Positions 7,874 through 14,717 of a DNA stretch of 19,419 nucleotides are shown here, piece after piece (position 1 is the first letter of the stretch; each line of letters starts with the position of its first letter). Origin of the DNA: an uncultured Prevotellaceae bacterium (GTDB lineage Bacteria; Bacteroidota; Bacteroidia; Bacteroidales; Bacteroidaceae); the NCBI GenBank assembly GCA_945827465.1, contig CALZOH010000027.1, positions 1-19,419 on the forward strand, in the 5' to 3' direction. The notes below the pieces were generated by a model that was given only the letters and a program-made list of their open reading frames with translations, was not told the origin of the DNA and ran no database searches. The position numbers were made by a program, and so were the translations under genes.

Positions 7874-8722
7874 ATGAAAAAGGTATTATTCTCCATGGCG
7901 TGTGCCCTCCTCGTAGCCAGTGGCACCCCATCATTTGCTGCTGATAAGAAAACTGCCGGCAAAACGGTGCAGATTATCTGCTCACAAGGATTCCAAGGTC
8001 CGGAACTTTGGGATAAACACGAGTTCCCCATTGATAAGAAAGGATATATTACCATCTTCGACGGCAAGACCATGGCCGGTTGGAGAGGATACGGCAAGAC
8101 CTACATCCCCTCTCGTTGGGTGGTAGAAGATGGTACTATCCATTTTATCGGTAATCAAGATGCAGAGAAGGCTAAAGGAAAAGAGGGCGGTGACATTATC
8201 TTCGCTCATAAGTTCAAGAACTTTGAACTTTCTATCGATTGGAAGATTTGTAAGGGCGGTAACTCCGGTATCTTCTATTTGGCACAGGAAGTTGCTAACG
8301 ACAAGGGTGGATTAGAGCCTATCTTTATTTCTGCTCCCGAAAGCCAGGTGCTTGACAATGTCAATCATCCCGATGCTAAGTTGGGTAAAGACGGCAACCG
8401 TATGTCTTCATCTCTCTATGACATGATTCCCGCCAAACCGCAGAATCAGAAACCTTACGGTCAGTGGAACAATACGACCATCCGTGTTGATAATGGTACC
8501 ATCACTCATTTCCAAAATGGAAAACAAGTGTTGCAGTACAAGGTGTGGACTCCCGAATGGGTGGAACTGCTTCAAACCAGTAAGTTTAGCGAGAAGGCTT
8601 GGCCTACAGCTTTCAAACTGCTGAAGAATGTAGGTGGTCCCAACCATGAAGGATTCATTGGATTACAGGACCATGGTGACGATGTATGGTATCGTAACAT
8701 CAAGGTGAAGATTTTGGATTAA
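7874..8722 (+). CDS. Exported DUF1080 protein (3-keto-disaccharide hydrolase family, PF06439)
   Basis: A 282-aa protein with a Sec signal peptide (residues 1 to about 23, ending PSFA). The ATG at 7874 is chosen over an upstream in-frame ATG at 7814 because it starts exactly at the lysine-rich signal sequence and the longer form overlaps the previous gene. The mature part is one DUF1080 beta-jelly-roll domain: ITIFDGKTMAGWRG near the start, then FELSIDWKICKGGNSGIFY, the segment QVLDNVNHPDAKLG, GQWNNTTIRVDNGTITHFQN, and GFIGLQDHGDDVWYRNIKV at the end. These are the usual family landmarks. Members of this family act on 3-keto-glycosides made by Gfo/Idh/MocA dehydrogenases, cleaving the glycosidic bond by elimination or hydrolysis. 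Pairing with a Tat-exported dehydrogenase suggests both work in the periplasm. The substrate is not predictable here. Confidence 0.92.
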   Translation: MKKVLFSMACALLVASGTPSFAADKKTAGKTVQIICSQGFQGPELWDKHEFPIDKKGYITIFDGKTMAGWRGYGKTYIPSRWVVEDGTIHFIGNQDAEKAKGKEGGDIIFAHKFKNFELSIDWKICKGGNSGIFYLAQEVANDKGGLEPIFISAPESQVLDNVNHPDAKLGKDGNRMSSSLYDMIPAKPQNQKPYGQWNNTTIRVDNGTITHFQNGKQVLQYKVWTPEWVELLQTSKFSEKAWPTAFKLLKNVGGPNHEGFIGLQDHGDDVWYRNIKVKILD

Positions 8723-8752
8723 TCTTCTGATCAATCAATGATAATTAGAATG

Positions 8753-8784
8753 ACTCCGTCGCAGGATTGTTCCTTCGACGGAGT
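8753..8784 (+). terminator. Intrinsic terminator after the DUF1080 gene
   Basis: ACTCCGTCG (8753-8761) pairs perfectly with CGACGGAGT (8776-8784). Inside it, AGGA (8763-8766) pairs with TCCT (8771-8774) around a TTGT loop, after one mismatch. A moderately T-rich tail (TATTCGTTCTTTC) follows. It separates the DUF1080 gene from the alpha/beta hydrolase gene, with only 26 nt left before the hydrolase start. Confidence 0.75.
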
Positions 8785-8810
8785 TATTCGTTCTTTCAAT
8801 TCATGTAGCA

Positions 8811-9626
8811 ATGAAATATCTTTACGTTAGCCTTTCCCTATTATTGCTTCTGTGTATTCCCTTTAGTTCTTTACGGGCTGAGGGTTATCGCTGGCAACGT
8901 GATGTGAGCTATATCAGCGAAAAGGATACGTCGGTCTATCGTCAGCAACGTTGCAAACTGGATTTGTATCTCCCTACCGACAGTAAGACGCCTTTCAAGA
9001 CGTTGGTGTGGTTTCATGGCGGTGCTCTTGAGGGAGGAAGTAAACAGGTACCGCATGGGTTGCAGGAACAAGGCTTTGCGGTGGCTGCCGTGAATTATCG
9101 GCTGTTTCCACAAGGTCATTTTCCCGATTATCTGACCGATGCAGCCGAGGCGGTGGCTTGGGTACAGAGTCATATTGCATCGTTGGGTGGTGATAGCAGT
9201 CAGATTTATGTGGCCGGTCATTCTGCCGGAGGTTATCTGACGTTAATGCTTTGTCTTGATAAGCATTATTTGGCACAGTTTGGTCTGGATGCTGATTCCG
9301 TGAGAGGTTATTTCCCGGTGAGTGGGCAGTGTGCCACGCATTATACGATTCGGAAGGAGCGCAAAATCTCCACTCGTTTACCTCTGGTTGATGCCGCTGC
9401 TCCGCTCAATCAAGTGCGTAAGTTGTCTACGAAGTTGGTGCTGATAACGGGCGACCGCAATTTAGAACAGATGGCGCGTTATGAAGAGAATCTTTATCTC
9501 AAAGCTGTGCTCGAGGGATTTGAAAATCCCGAAATACCTTTGTACGAACTCGAAGGATTCGATCACGGCAAGGTGGTGGAACCTGCCTGCTTGCTGATTA
9601 ACCGCTTGATAAAGGCAGCCCGATAA
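8811..9626 (+). CDS. Exported alpha/beta hydrolase (esterase/lipase-like)
   Basis: A 271-aa hydrolase with a signal peptide (hydrophobic 3-20, likely cut after LRA at 23). The cysteine at 15 does not sit in a convincing lipobox, so it is probably soluble in the periplasm rather than a lipoprotein. Catalytic features are HGG at 69-71 (oxyanion hole), the nucleophile elbow GHSAGG (136-141, Ser138), GDRN with Asp215 and GFDHG with His252, a complete Ser-Asp-His triad. This arrangement is typical of the BD-FAE/carboxylesterase-like group that removes acetyl or feruloyl groups from plant or surface glycans, but the substrate is not shown by the sequence. It lies 88 nt after DUF1080 across a strong hairpin. 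No Bacteroidota -7 element was found in the short gap, so it may depend on read-through. Confidence 0.9.
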   Translation: MKYLYVSLSLLLLLCIPFSSLRAEGYRWQRDVSYISEKDTSVYRQQRCKLDLYLPTDSKTPFKTLVWFHGGALEGGSKQVPHGLQEQGFAVAAVNYRLFPQGHFPDYLTDAAEAVAWVQSHIASLGGDSSQIYVAGHSAGGYLTLMLCLDKHYLAQFGLDADSVRGYFPVSGQCATHYTIRKERKISTRLPLVDAAAPLNQVRKLSTKLVLITGDRNLEQMARYEENLYLKAVLEGFENPEIPLYELEGFDHGKVVEPACLLINRLIKAAR

Positions 9627-9661
9627 GTCCGGTTGAAGGCCCTTTTGCAGTGATGAAAACA

Positions 9662-9701
9662 AGTGTCCGCAACATGCTGTTTTAGCCGTGTTGCGGACAC
9701 T
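9662..9701. terminator. Bidirectional terminator between convergent genes
   Basis: AGTGTCCGCAACA (9662-9674) pairs perfectly over 13 bp with TGTTGCGGACACT (9689-9701) around a 14-nt loop. It lies between the alpha/beta hydrolase (plus) and the iron alcohol dehydrogenase (minus). On the minus strand it is followed by a T-rich tail (TGTTTTC), so it is best suited to ending the dehydrogenase transcript; the plus-strand tail is weaker. Confidence 0.85.
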
Positions 9702-9739
9702 GTATGATAGGCTGCCGTTATGAGGCAGTAATCCTTCGA

Positions 9740-10894
9740 TTAAAGAACTTTCTTGTAGAGTTCCTGAATATCAGCTTCGGTGACATCACGCGGGTTGCCC
9801 GGAGTGCAGACGTCGGTGATGGCTTGAGCTGAGAGCGCAGGGATGTCGCTTTCTTGAATGCCCAGATCAGTGAGATGCTGCGGAATGCCTACCTTGATAG
9901 CCAATGCGCGAACGGCATCGCAAGCTGCTTGTGCAGCCTCCTCGGGAGTCATGCCGGTGGTGTCAACGCCCATTGTGCGAGCTATTACACCGAACTTTTC
10001 AATACACTTGGGCATATTGAACTCCATAATCGTTGGCAAAAGTAAGGCGTTAGCTACTCCGTGAGGAATGTCGAAGAGGGCTCCCATCGGATGAGCCATG
10101 CCATGAACCAATCCTAAACCAACATTCGAGAAGGCTTGTGCTGCCACATACTGTGCCAGTGCCATACCTTCACGGCCTTTCGGGTTGCGAGGCTCTTCAA
10201 CGGCTGTTACCAGATTCTCGTTGATCATGCGGATGGCTTCAATCTCAAACATGTCACTCAGTGCCCATGCTCCTTTGGTGATGTAGCCTTCAATTGCATG
10301 TGTCAGAGCGTCCATACCGGTAGCTGCGGTAAGGCTCTTGGGCAGTGAATACATCAATTCAGCATCAATGATGGCAACGGCCGGAATGTCGTTCGGGTCA
10401 ACGCAGACCATTTTCTTCTGCTTTTCTTCATCAATGATAACGTAGTTGATGGTAACTTCTGCACCCGTACCGGCGGTAGTAGGCAAGGCAATGATGGGTA
10501 CGCTCTTGTGCTTGGTGGGAGCGCATCCTTCCAATGATACAATGTCGGAAAACTCCGGGTTGTTGCTTACGATGCCAATGCCCTTAGCAGTGTCCATGGA
10601 TGAACCTCCGCCAATAGCAATGATGCAGTCAGCACCCGATGCCTTGAAAGCTTCTACACCTTGTTTTACATTGGTGACAGTGGGGTTGGGTTTGATTTCG
10701 CTGTAAATCTCATAAGGGATGCCGGCTTCGTCAAGAATGTCGGTTACCATCTTGGTGGTGCCCACTTTAATGAGTCCTTTGTCGCTGCATACTAATGCTT
10801 TCTTTAACTGGAGGCGTTGAAGTACACCCGGAAGCTCCTTGCGTGAGCCCGGTCCGAAGTACGATACTTCGTTTAAGATAAAACGATTAATCAT
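9740..10894 (-). CDS. fucO: Iron-containing alcohol dehydrogenase, lactaldehyde reductase (FucO) type
   Basis: A 384-aa group III iron-dependent dehydrogenase. It closely resembles E. coli FucO, which reduces L-lactaldehyde to 1,2-propanediol with NADH at the end of anaerobic fucose or rhamnose breakdown. Shared features include GGGS (95-98, cofactor loop), LPTTAGTGAEVTINYVI (137-153), CVDPNDIP (164-171) and TGMDALTHAIEGYIT (192-206). Expected iron ligands are Asp195, His199, His264 (LVHGMAHP) and His278 (PHGVANA). Length equals that of FucO to within two residues. The gene stands alone, convergent with the hydrolase and followed by a strong terminator. No fucose or rhamnose isomerase, kinase or aldolase is in the window, so the physiological aldehyde may be another one. 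A -7 element lies upstream at 10944-10951. Confidence 0.9.
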   Translation of the reverse strand: MINRFILNEVSYFGPGSRKELPGVLQRLQLKKALVCSDKGLIKVGTTKMVTDILDEAGIPYEIYSEIKPNPTVTNVKQGVEAFKASGADCIIAIGGGSSMDTAKGIGIVSNNPEFSDIVSLEGCAPTKHKSVPIIALPTTAGTGAEVTINYVIIDEEKQKKMVCVDPNDIPAVAIIDAELMYSLPKSLTAATGMDALTHAIEGYITKGAWALSDMFEIEAIRMINENLVTAVEEPRNPKGREGMALAQYVAAQAFSNVGLGLVHGMAHPMGALFDIPHGVANALLLPTIMEFNMPKCIEKFGVIARTMGVDTTGMTPEEAAQAACDAVRALAIKVGIPQHLTDLGIQESDIPALSAQAITDVCTPGNPRDVTEADIQELYKKVL

Positions 10895-10943
10895 AGTGTT
10901 ATAAATATTGTGTGTTACGGATTTACTTTGATGTATTGCTCAA

Positions 10944-10951
10944 CAAATGTA
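10944..10951 (-). promoter_or_regulatory. Bacteroidota -7 element upstream of fucO
   Basis: The minus strand reads TACATTTG, a full TAnnTTTG match, 49 nt upstream of the fucO start. No TTTG is present at the expected -33 spacing, so the promoter may need an activator. A pair of direct repeats lies just upstream (10982-11014). Confidence 0.5.
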
Positions 10952-10981
10952 CGATTATTTTTTCCTTTACCGTACGCTATG

Positions 10982-11014
10982 GTCAGAAAATATTTGGGAA
11001 GTCAGGAAATAATT
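10982..11014. repeat. Imperfect direct repeat upstream of the fucO promoter
   Basis: GTCAGAAAATATT (10982-10994) and GTCAGGAAATAATT (11001-11014) repeat with a 19-bp offset, roughly two helical turns. They lie about 30-60 bp upstream of the fucO -7 element and just after the miaA stop codon. Position and spacing would suit an activator site, but they could be chance. Confidence 0.35.
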
Positions 11015-11020
11015 GCAGCC

Positions 11021-11944
11021 TTATGCCTTTATCATGTCTGACACAAAGGCAAGGATTTCTTTTTTCTTTTCTGCGTTGAACCATACGATGCCTCCGTCGT
11101 GGTTGAACCAGGTGTTTTGTTTGCGTGCATAGGCACGAGTATTGCTCTTGATTTTCTCAATGGCTTCTTCTAAGGTGCATTGTCCGTCAAAGTATGTAAA
11201 GAGTTCTTTGTAGCCTACGGTGTTGAGTGCATTTTGTTGACGGAAGGGTAGGGCGCGTCGGGCTTCGTCTTCCAATCCTTGTTCCATCATCAGTTCTACG
11301 CGTTGGTTGATGCGCTCGTAGAGCTCTTCGCGTGGTCGTGTCAATCCAATCTTGATGATGCGGTATGGCAGTTTCTCTTTTTGCTGTCCGATGAGTGATG
11401 AGTAAGGTTGTCCGGTGATGTGGCAAATTTCCAGGGCGTGAATCACGCGTCGTGGATTGTGTATGTCGACGCGTTCGGCCCAAACGGGATCTAATTGCTT
11501 CAATTCTTCCACCAATTTTGGCAGTCCCTCTGATTCTAACCTCATCTTCATCAGTTGTCGGGTCGTTTCGTCCACGGTGGGCAGTGAGTCTATGCCGTGA
11601 CACAAGGTGTCGATGTACAGCATGCTGCCACCTGACAGCAATAAATGGTCATATTGACGAAAGAGATGCGAAAGTAGTTGTCGCGCATCTTCTCCGTATT
11701 GTGCTGCGCTGTAGTTTTGAGTCAGCGAGTGAGTGCCTACAAAATAATGTCGTGTATGTTCTTGTTGTTCTAAGGTAGGCGCAGCCGTTCCGATGGGTAG
11801 TTCTCGGTAGATTTGTCGCGAGTCGGCATTGACAATCGGACAACAAAGCAAATCGGCAATGGAAAGACACAAATCGGTCTTTCCAATGCCGGTTGAACCC
11901 AGTAGTACGAACAAGGTTTTCATTCGTTCGTCACCGGTAGTCAT
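11021..11944 (-). CDS. miaA: tRNA dimethylallyltransferase
   Basis: A 307-aa enzyme that transfers a dimethylallyl group to N6 of A37 in tRNAs reading UNN codons, the first step to ms2i6A. It shows the P-loop GSTGIGKT (16-23), VNADSRQIYRELPIGTAAPT (38-57), HYFVG, and GGSMLYIDTLCHG, the usual MiaA order, followed by RPREELYERINQR and the C-terminal KQNTWF segment. The chosen ATG lies one base past the stop of the preceding gene, which favours coupled translation. The ATG at Met8 is an equally good alternative because homologues often begin a few residues before the P-loop strand. It is the last gene of the lpxD-lpxC/fabZ-lpxA block. No clear terminator follows its stop. Confidence 0.95.
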   Translation of the reverse strand: MTTGDERMKTLFVLLGSTGIGKTDLCLSIADLLCCPIVNADSRQIYRELPIGTAAPTLEQQEHTRHYFVGTHSLTQNYSAAQYGEDARQLLSHLFRQYDHLLLSGGSMLYIDTLCHGIDSLPTVDETTRQLMKMRLESEGLPKLVEELKQLDPVWAERVDIHNPRRVIHALEICHITGQPYSSLIGQQKEKLPYRIIKIGLTRPREELYERINQRVELMMEQGLEDEARRALPFRQQNALNTVGYKELFTYFDGQCTLEEAIEKIKSNTRAYARKQNTWFNHDGGIVWFNAEKKKEILAFVSDMIKA

Positions 11945-11945
11945 A

Positions 11946-12497
11946 TTAATGTTCTTCTATCTCAAAGCCCTCTGGGTCGAAGTCTTCCTGATCAAAGTTG
12001 TCGCTGCCATAGAAGTTGTCTACATCGTCGTCGGTGAAGTCATCGCCAAAGCCGAACTTATCCGTACTACCCAGATTCTCGTTCATGTCTTGAATCTGTT
12101 GGGGGGCTGTTCCCGTTGAACGGCTGCAAATAGGCTCTGCCAAGTTCTTGCCGGTAATTACTTCGGCCACTTTGATATAGAACATACGGTCGTTAAAGGG
12201 GTCAAACACGTACGTCAACTTCTGGTCTTCCTCACGGATAAAGTCTCGCAAGGTCGTCTGCTCCATGATGTAGATGTCTTGATCGGCTGAACCTACACCC
12301 ATATCTTCGCGAGTAATTTGCTCTTTGGGTTCCCAATCATCATTACATGTATAGAAACTGGTGATCTGGTCGTCCGGATATTGGCATGCGTTAAGGATGG
12401 CACGATTTAAGTCTAAAAACGATGCGTCTGCGTCAATGGTGATTTCGCGCAGGAAATCGTCTTCTTCTTCGCAAATGAATATCAGTTTGAACAACAT
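11946..12497 (-). CDS. pRiA4b ORF-3-like (PF07929-type) protein with acidic tail
   Basis: A 183-aa protein of unknown function. The N-terminal ~120 residues resemble the plasmid pRiA4b ORF-3-like family: an opening beta strand (MLFKLIFICEEEDDFLREI), the ITIDADASFLDLNRAILNAC segment, a Tyr/Phe-rich middle with FYTCNDDWEP, then LTYVFDPFNDRMFYIKVAEV, which corresponds to the Y-x-Y/F-D-F-x-D motif. The C-terminal ~45 residues are very acidic (Asp/Glu with Gly, Phe and Asn) and probably disordered. There is no signal peptide or membrane segment. It sits 15 nt after lpxA and 1 nt before miaA, so it belongs to that transcript. The family call is by eye and moderately sure; despite the name it shows no plasmid or transposon context. 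Confidence 0.75.
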   Translation of the reverse strand: MLFKLIFICEEEDDFLREITIDADASFLDLNRAILNACQYPDDQITSFYTCNDDWEPKEQITREDMGVGSADQDIYIMEQTTLRDFIREEDQKLTYVFDPFNDRMFYIKVAEVITGKNLAEPICSRSTGTAPQQIQDMNENLGSTDKFGFGDDFTDDDVDNFYGSDNFDQEDFDPEGFEIEEH

Positions 12498-12512
12498 GAT
12501 GGTCGAATCTTT

Positions 12513-13283
12513 TTAAATAATGCCTCGTTTGGATGACTCAACAAAGCGAGTGATATAGTCTACTTCCGGACTGTTGGGGAATTGACTGCGTACTTTGGCT
12601 ATACGTTCCTCTAATGAGATGCTGCGGTCGTAGATGATGCGATATGCTTCGTGGATTACTTCGATTTGTTCAGCTGTGAATCCGTGACGGCGCAGTCCCA
12701 CTAAGTTAAGACCACAGTATTGTGCCGGTTCACGTGCTACGGTTACGTAGGGCGGAATGTCTTGACCTGTGCGAGTTCCTCCACCCAACATAATATAGCC
12801 GCCTACGTGGCAGAATTGATGAATCAAAACACAAGCACTAATGACGGCGTTATCATCTACCGTGACCTCACCGGCAATCTTGGTAGTGTTGCCAATGATG
12901 CAACGGTTGCCGATAATGGCGTCGTGAGCGATGTGTACGCCTTCCATCAGCAGGTTCATGTTACCCACTACTGTCTTGCCTTTTGCTGCAGTGCCTCGAT
13001 TGATGGTCACATTTTCGCGAATGGTATTGTGGTCACCGATTTCGGCGGTACTTTCTTCACCTCTGAATTTCAAGTCCTGTGGAATAGCGCTGATAACTGC
13101 CCCCGGAAACAGGGTATTGTGGTTGCCAATGCGTGCACCGTAGAGCACCGTCACGCTGTTCATTAGAACATTATTATCGCCAATTACTACATTCTTGTCG
13201 ATAAAACAGAAAGGACCAATTTCACAGTTCTCTCCGATGACGGCTCCCGGATCAATGTATGCCAATGGGCTGATTTTACTCAT
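12513..13283 (-). CDS. lpxA: Acyl-ACP--UDP-N-acetylglucosamine O-acyltransferase
   Basis: A 256-aa left-handed beta-helix enzyme catalysing the first step of lipid A synthesis: transfer of a 3-hydroxyacyl chain from ACP to the 3-OH of UDP-GlcNAc in the cytoplasm. Hexapeptide repeats (V/I-IG-x-x) run from about residue 7 to 165. HIAHD at 117-121 contains the catalytic His120 (E. coli His125). HQFCHVGGY (155-163) and GQDIPPYVTVAREPAQY match the family, and a helical C-terminal domain follows. Gly168 aligns with the E. coli chain-length ruler position Gly173, but chain length should not be read from this alone. Size is normal. It follows lpxC/fabZ by 42 nt and precedes the pRiA4b-like gene by 15 nt. 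Confidence 0.97.
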   Translation of the reverse strand: MSKISPLAYIDPGAVIGENCEIGPFCFIDKNVVIGDNNVLMNSVTVLYGARIGNHNTLFPGAVISAIPQDLKFRGEESTAEIGDHNTIRENVTINRGTAAKGKTVVGNMNLLMEGVHIAHDAIIGNRCIIGNTTKIAGEVTVDDNAVISACVLIHQFCHVGGYIMLGGGTRTGQDIPPYVTVAREPAQYCGLNLVGLRRHGFTAEQIEVIHEAYRIIYDRSISLEERIAKVRSQFPNSPEVDYITRFVESSKRGII

Positions 13284-13325
13284 GGAATAGGGTATTTCAG
13301 GGAATGACTCTTTATAGTTTGTTCT

Positions 13326-14711
13326 CTATTTGTTCTTTACAATTTGTGCAGTGAAGGTCGCTTCACTCACTACCTTGTCGCCTACGAATACAAAACCCTT
13401 CATCGACGATACGCCATGACGAATGGGGGCTAAAAGTTCTACTCGGAAAATCAGTGTATCGCCCGGTACAACCTTCTGACGGAATTTTACGCCGTCTATC
13501 TTCATAAAGTAGGTACTCCAACGCTCTGGTTCTTCTACCGAGTTCAGCACCAGCAAACCGCCTGCTTGTGCCATGGCTTCAATCTGTAACACACCGGGCA
13601 TCACGGGCTCTTGTGGGAAGTGTCCTTGGAAGAAAGGTTCATTACTTGTTACGTTCTTAATGGCAACGATGAAGTTGGAACCGATTTCAACCACTTTGTC
13701 TACCAACTGCATGGGATAACGATGAGGCAACAATTCGCGAATACGGTTTACGTCCATTAGCGGAGTGTTGTTGCAATCGTATATGGGAGCTTGAATTTCG
13801 TGCGCACGGATTTCGCGACGCATTTGGCGGGCAAATTTATTATTAATGGAGTGTCCGGGTTTAGTGGCAATGATGCGGCCACGAATAGGACGTCCGATAA
13901 GGGCCATGTCACCCACAATGTCTAACAACTTGTGGCGGGCCGGTTCATTCTCCCAAACCAGTGGCTTGGTGTTCAGGAATCCTAAGTTCTTGGCATCAAC
14001 ATGAGCTACGCCCAGATGATCGGCCAGCTTGTCGAGGCGTTCCTGAGGTATTTCATCTTCATAAATCACGATGGCGTTGTCCAAGTCGCCGCCTTTGATG
14101 TATCCTGCTTGCATCAACGGTTCCACGTCGCGAACGAACACAAAAGTACGTGCGCCGGCAATCTCCTTGTCGAATTTATTGATGTTGTCCAACGTAGCAA
14201 ATTGGCTGGAGAACCATTTCGACTGATAGGAAATCATGGTCGTGATACTGAAGCTGTCGTCTGGTAGAATGACGATGGATGCTCCGGTGGCCTCGTCGTG
14301 AACTTCTATTTTCTTGCGGATAATATAAACGTCCTTGTTGGCATTCTGCTCTACAATGCCCACACTCTTGATGTGGTTGATGTATGTTTCGGCACTACCT
14401 TCCAGAATCGGCATTTCCGGACCGTTTACCTGGATAAGGCAATTGTCGATTTCCATACCGTATAGGGCTGCCAAGGCATGTTCAACAGTGGAACAACGTG
14501 CGTCACCTTTTCCGATCACTGTGCTGCGAGTCATGTCTACTACGTTCTCAGCAATCGCCTCGATGATGGGTTGTCCTTCGAGGTCGATGCGCTGAATCTT
14601 GTAGCCGAAGTTTTCTGGCGCAGGGTTGAAAGTTGCAGTGATATGTAATCCGGTATGGAGTCCTTTACCGTAGAGGGAGAAACTGCCTTGTAGGGTTTTT
14701 TGTTTCAACAT
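13326..14711 (-). CDS. lpxC/fabZ: Bifunctional UDP-3-O-acyl-GlcNAc deacetylase / 3-hydroxyacyl-ACP dehydratase (LpxC-FabZ fusion)
   Basis: A 461-aa two-domain enzyme. Residues 1 to about 310 are LpxC, the zinc deacetylase that commits the lipid A pathway. STVEHALAAL holds His78, and RHKLLDIVGD holds His260 and Asp264, the three zinc ligands; His287 in KPGHSINN is the catalytic His. Residues about 318-461 are FabZ, which dehydrates 3-hydroxyacyl-ACP in fatty acid elongation: LPHRYPMQLVD (328-338), GHFP with catalytic His364, and MPGVLQIEAMAQAGG with Glu378. All active-site residues of both domains are intact. The fusion is a known Bacteroidota trait. It begins 6 nt after the lpxD stop, so the genes are co-transcribed. 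Confidence 0.97.
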   Translation of the reverse strand: MLKQKTLQGSFSLYGKGLHTGLHITATFNPAPENFGYKIQRIDLEGQPIIEAIAENVVDMTRSTVIGKGDARCSTVEHALAALYGMEIDNCLIQVNGPEMPILEGSAETYINHIKSVGIVEQNANKDVYIIRKKIEVHDEATGASIVILPDDSFSITTMISYQSKWFSSQFATLDNINKFDKEIAGARTFVFVRDVEPLMQAGYIKGGDLDNAIVIYEDEIPQERLDKLADHLGVAHVDAKNLGFLNTKPLVWENEPARHKLLDIVGDMALIGRPIRGRIIATKPGHSINNKFARQMRREIRAHEIQAPIYDCNNTPLMDVNRIRELLPHRYPMQLVDKVVEIGSNFIVAIKNVTSNEPFFQGHFPQEPVMPGVLQIEAMAQAGGLLVLNSVEEPERWSTYFMKIDGVKFRQKVVPGDTLIFRVELLAPIRHGVSSMKGFVFVGDKVVSEATFTAQIVKNK

Positions 14712-14717
14712 AGGGAT

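Noticed and set aside
11946..12497. Reading the pRiA4b-like gene as a remnant of a plasmid or insertion element
   Set aside because: There are no transposase, terminal inverted repeats or composition break, and the gene is tightly packed in a housekeeping transcript. The family name is historical.
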